Below, in pieces: positions 6,446-8,150 of a stretch of 8,150 bases of DNA (its first letter is position 1; the number at the start of each line of letters is the position of its first letter). The notes beneath the pieces were generated by a model. The model did not search any database and had not been told where the DNA came from. It saw nothing but the letters and a program-made list of their open reading frames with translations. Position numbers and translations under genes: made by a program. This DNA comes from Elusimicrobiota bacterium (lineage in GTDB: Bacteria; Elusimicrobiota; Elusimicrobia; Elusimicrobiales; Elusimicrobiaceae), in contig JAEWSL010000014.1 in assembly GCA_023398295.1 (NCBI GenBank), forward strand, positions 1-8,150. The letters are read 5' to 3'.

Positions 6446-6490
6446 AATTTTATGTAATCTAAAGTCCGCGGGGAAATTGCGGCCTGCGCG

Positions 6491-7690
6491 TCAATTAAGT
6501 TTCATTTTGAAGTTTTTATAAGCTAAAAATAAAAATGCCGCGCAAATAAATGAGCTCATAAAACAATACTCCCAAAAATAAGCTAAATCGCCGCCCTTTA
6601 AGATTATGTTTCGGAAGTTTGTTACCGAGTACATAAGCGGATTAAAATAGCAAATCCAGCGTATATGCGCGTCAATATTTGCAACGGGGAAAATAACGCC
6701 CGAGAGTAAAACCGAAGGCAGCAAAAACAACATGCAACCCATCATGGCCTGCCGCTGATTTTGCGCCGCAGCCGAAATAAAAACGCCCACGCTTAAAGCT
6801 GAGAGCACAAAAATTATGCCGTTTAGCGCAATTTGCCATACGTGTCCGCGCAGAGGAACGCCAAAGCCCAGACGGCCCATGGCAAGAATAAAAAATATCA
6901 AAAATATCCCTATGCCGAAATAAAGCAGATTCTTGCCCAAAAGTATTTCCCCCGCAGATGAGGGCGAGCCTATCAGCTTTTCCATAGTGCCGTTTTCTTT
7001 TTCCCTTGTCATACCCATGCTCACAACCACCGTCAGCACTATAAAAGTGCCTATTACCATAATGGCCGGTATCATAAAATAAGAAGTCTTAAGAGAAGGG
7101 TTAAACATCATGCGCGAAGAAACTTCTATAAGCCCGCCGCGCGCGGAGGCGGGACTGTTTGGATAAAGCTCCTCCAGCGCGCGTTGGATAATATTCCTTA
7201 TATAAGCCTCTTCCTGCCGCGCGCGCGCCGCGTTGGAAGCGTTTATCAAAAGCTGCGCGCCGCCCGAAGCCGCCGCCGAACCCGCGCCTTGAACCGCCGC
7301 CGCATCGGCGGCGGAAGCGCCGGCGGAGGCGTCCGCCTCCGCCGCGCCAAAACGCGCAAGGGCGGCTTCAAAGCCTTCTTTGGGTTCAACCAAAACGGCT
7401 TCGGCGCGGCGCGCGGTTATCAAATCGGCAGCATTGGGGTAAGAGTTTTCAATAAGTTTTACCTTAAACCAGCCGCTTGCGCGCGCGTGCGCGGCTATGC
7501 TTTGGGCAATTTGGCTTTGCGGGCGCGAAATTACGCTAAATTCTATGTTGCGGACTTCGTTTCTTATCGCAAGGCCGAATATCAGCGTCTGGGCTACGGG
7601 TATAAAGAAGATAAGCCGCAGTAAAAACTTATCGCGCTTTAACTGGCGAAATTCTTTTTTAACAAAACCAATGAGCGTGATAATCCTCAT
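6491..7690 (-). CDS. ABC-2 type transporter permease subunit (YbhR/YbhS/YhhJ-like)
   Basis: This 399-residue inner-membrane permease is of the ABC-2 class, in which paired permeases and an ATPase export drugs or other hydrophobic substrates. Topology fits the family. The N-terminal amphipathic KKEFRQLKRDK (11-21) precedes membrane segment 1 (22-43). A large extracytoplasmic domain runs from about 44 to 200, and five membrane segments follow (about 203-226, 252-272, 285-308, 315-337, 372-391). Landmarks are NPSLKTSYFMIPAI (197-210), the cytoplasmic REKENGTMEKLIGSP (229-243) and PSVLLSGVIFPVANI (325-339). Residues about 108-147 form an Ala/Ser/Gly-rich low-complexity insert encoded by GC-rich palindromes. 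The gene starts 4 bases after the stop of the preceding permease and has only weak Shine-Dalgarno signals, which suggests translational coupling. The substrate is unknown; the ATPase should lie upstream outside the window. Confidence 0.9.
   Translation of the reverse strand: MRIITLIGFVKKEFRQLKRDKFLLRLIFFIPVAQTLIFGLAIRNEVRNIEFSVISRPQSQIAQSIAAHARASGWFKVKLIENSYPNAADLITARRAEAVLVEPKEGFEAALARFGAAEADASAGASAADAAAVQGAGSAAASGGAQLLINASNAARARQEEAYIRNIIQRALEELYPNSPASARGGLIEVSSRMMFNPSLKTSYFMIPAIMVIGTFIVLTVVVSMGMTREKENGTMEKLIGSPSSAGEILLGKNLLYFGIGIFLIFFILAMGRLGFGVPLRGHVWQIALNGIIFVLSALSVGVFISAAAQNQRQAMMGCMLFLLPSVLLSGVIFPVANIDAHIRWICYFNPLMYSVTNFRNIILKGGDLAYFWEYCFMSSFICAAFLFLAYKNFKMKLN
7294..7344. repeat. Back-to-back GC-rich palindromes inside the permease gene
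   Basis: Two perfect inverted repeats lie 6 bases apart. The first is CCGCCGCCG (7294-7302) with CGGCGGCGG (7306-7314), loop CAT. The second is CGGCGGAGGCG (7321-7331) with CGCCTCCGCCG (7334-7344), centred on TC. They encode part of an Ala-rich insert (about residues 116-133) in the extracytoplasmic domain of the permease and keep the reading frame. No T run or target-site duplication is evident, so I read them as low-complexity or palindromic expansion within a coding region. Confidence 0.7.
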
Positions 7691-7694
7691 AATT

Positions 7695-8150
7695 TCATTC
7701 CAAATCCCTTTTGAAATTTTTAAGACTGAGCAAAATCATCACCGCCGAAAATACGCCTATGCACAAAAACGGAACGGCAAGATCAAAAAGCCCCGCGCCG
7801 CTTAAAAACAGGCTTCTGCTTATGGTAAGAAACCATCTTTGGGGCAAGACGGCTGTGAGTATTCTAAAGAAAAACGCCATGTTTTCTATCGGGAACACAA
7901 AGCCCGAAAATAAAATTGACGGTAAAACGCCTATTGCAAAGGCCACCATAGCCGCCGTGGGCTGGCTGCGCGTTATGACAGAAACAAAAACCCCCAGCGC
8001 AAGAGCGCCGAAGATATAAATAAAGCAGGCAAGCATATACAAAGCAAAACTTCCCAAAAACGGCACTTTGAAAATAAGCAGAGATAAGACAAATAAAGAA
8101 AGCACGTCAAGCAAAGCGATAATTGTGTAAGGCAGCAGCTTGCCTGCAAT
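7695..8150 (-). CDS. ABC-2 type transporter permease subunit, C-terminal fragment
   Basis: The 3' 151 codons of a second ABC-2 permease are open to the right edge, so the true start lies outside the window. The fragment begins IAGKLLPYTIIALLDVLSLF, matching the GK-LLPY stretch before membrane segment 3 of YbhS/YhhJ-type permeases. FKVPFLGSF, a hydrophobic pair ending GVFVSVITRSQPTAAM, and then SGFVFPIENM and VLPQRWFLTISRSLFL follow; these are family landmarks near the last extracytoplasmic loop. The final membrane segment ends in KNFKRDLE. Its stop is 4 bases before the start of the next permease, so the two are co-transcribed and probably form a heterodimer. By analogy with ybhGFSR, an ATP-binding subunit and an HlyD-type adaptor are expected further upstream. 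Confidence 0.88.
   Translation of the reverse strand: MAGKLLPYTIIALLDVLSLFVLSLLIFKVPFLGSFALYMLACFIYIFGALALGVFVSVITRSQPTAAMVAFAIGVLPSILFSGFVFPIENMAFFFRILTAVLPQRWFLTISRSLFLSGAGLFDLAVPFLCIGVFSAVMILLSLKNFKRDLE

Noticed and set aside
7294..7344. Palindromes as an intrinsic terminator or insertion-sequence end
   Set aside because: There is no T run on either strand, no transposase, no flanking direct repeat, and the reading frame of the permease continues through.
7184..7624. Plus-strand open frame of 146 codons opposite the permease
   Set aside because: It is Arg-rich antisense translation of the GC-rich Ala-coding insert, with no support from motifs or a ribosome site.
7695..8114. TTG at 8114 as the true start of the right-edge permease
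   Set aside because: The frame stays open to base 8150 and the upstream codons give the conserved GKLLPY stretch, so the gene simply runs off the window.

Overview
The window reads as ordinary chromosome from a Gram-negative bacterium. It carries an ankyrin-repeat lipoprotein, a secreted UshA-type nucleotidase and a two-permease ABC exporter, all of which suit a diderm envelope. Base composition is moderate, with many gcgc/ggcg runs mixed with A-rich stretches, and genes are packed tightly. Shine-Dalgarno sites of both the AAAGGAG and GGGGG type occur. No rRNA, tRNA or strongly diagnostic marker is present, so any taxonomic placement is a guess. A host-associated or fermentative diderm such as an Elusimicrobiota-like lineage would fit, but I hold that weakly. 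I see no mobile element, CRISPR array, integrase or phage gene.

Layout, left to right. (1) Positions 2-1000, plus strand: the C-terminal two thirds of an ABC-F type ATPase cut by the left edge. (2) Positions 1084-2106, minus strand: a D-2-hydroxyacid (D-lactate-like) dehydrogenase, convergent with the ABC-F gene. A strong hairpin followed by T6 on the minus strand lies between them. (3) A 111-base divergent intergenic region, then on the plus strand a HAD phosphatase of the phosphoglycolate phosphatase type (2218-2871) and a flavin-reductase-like FMN-binding protein (2913-3494). These probably form one operon, closed by a strong terminator at 3517-3554 that has T-rich flanks on both strands. 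(4) Minus strand: an ankyrin-repeat lipoprotein (5262-6395) followed 26 bases later by a secreted 5'-nucleotidase-family metallophosphatase (3577-5235, GTG start). This two-gene envelope operon has its own candidate extended -10 promoter at 6437-6445. (5) Minus strand: two ABC-2 type permease subunits in tandem (right-edge fragment 7695-8150, then 6491-7690), 4 bases apart. This resembles the YbhS/YbhR pair of YbhGFSR-type exporters. The ATPase and membrane-fusion subunits would be expected upstream, beyond the right edge.

How the genes work together. The dehydrogenase, HAD phosphatase and flavin-binding protein are small-molecule metabolism or repair enzymes with no obvious shared pathway. 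The ankyrin lipoprotein and nucleotidase are probably co-transcribed and both act outside the inner membrane. They could cooperate in periplasmic nucleotide or phosphate-ester scavenging, but that is inference from neighbourhood only. The permease pair is a separate export system.

The points most worth a second look are the ankyrin/nucleotidase pair, the missing GGDGY-type pocket motif in that nucleotidase, a GC-rich alanine-coding insert made of back-to-back palindromes in the first permease, and a possible leaderless mRNA start for the HAD phosphatase. I do not see convincing evidence of a wholly new system.
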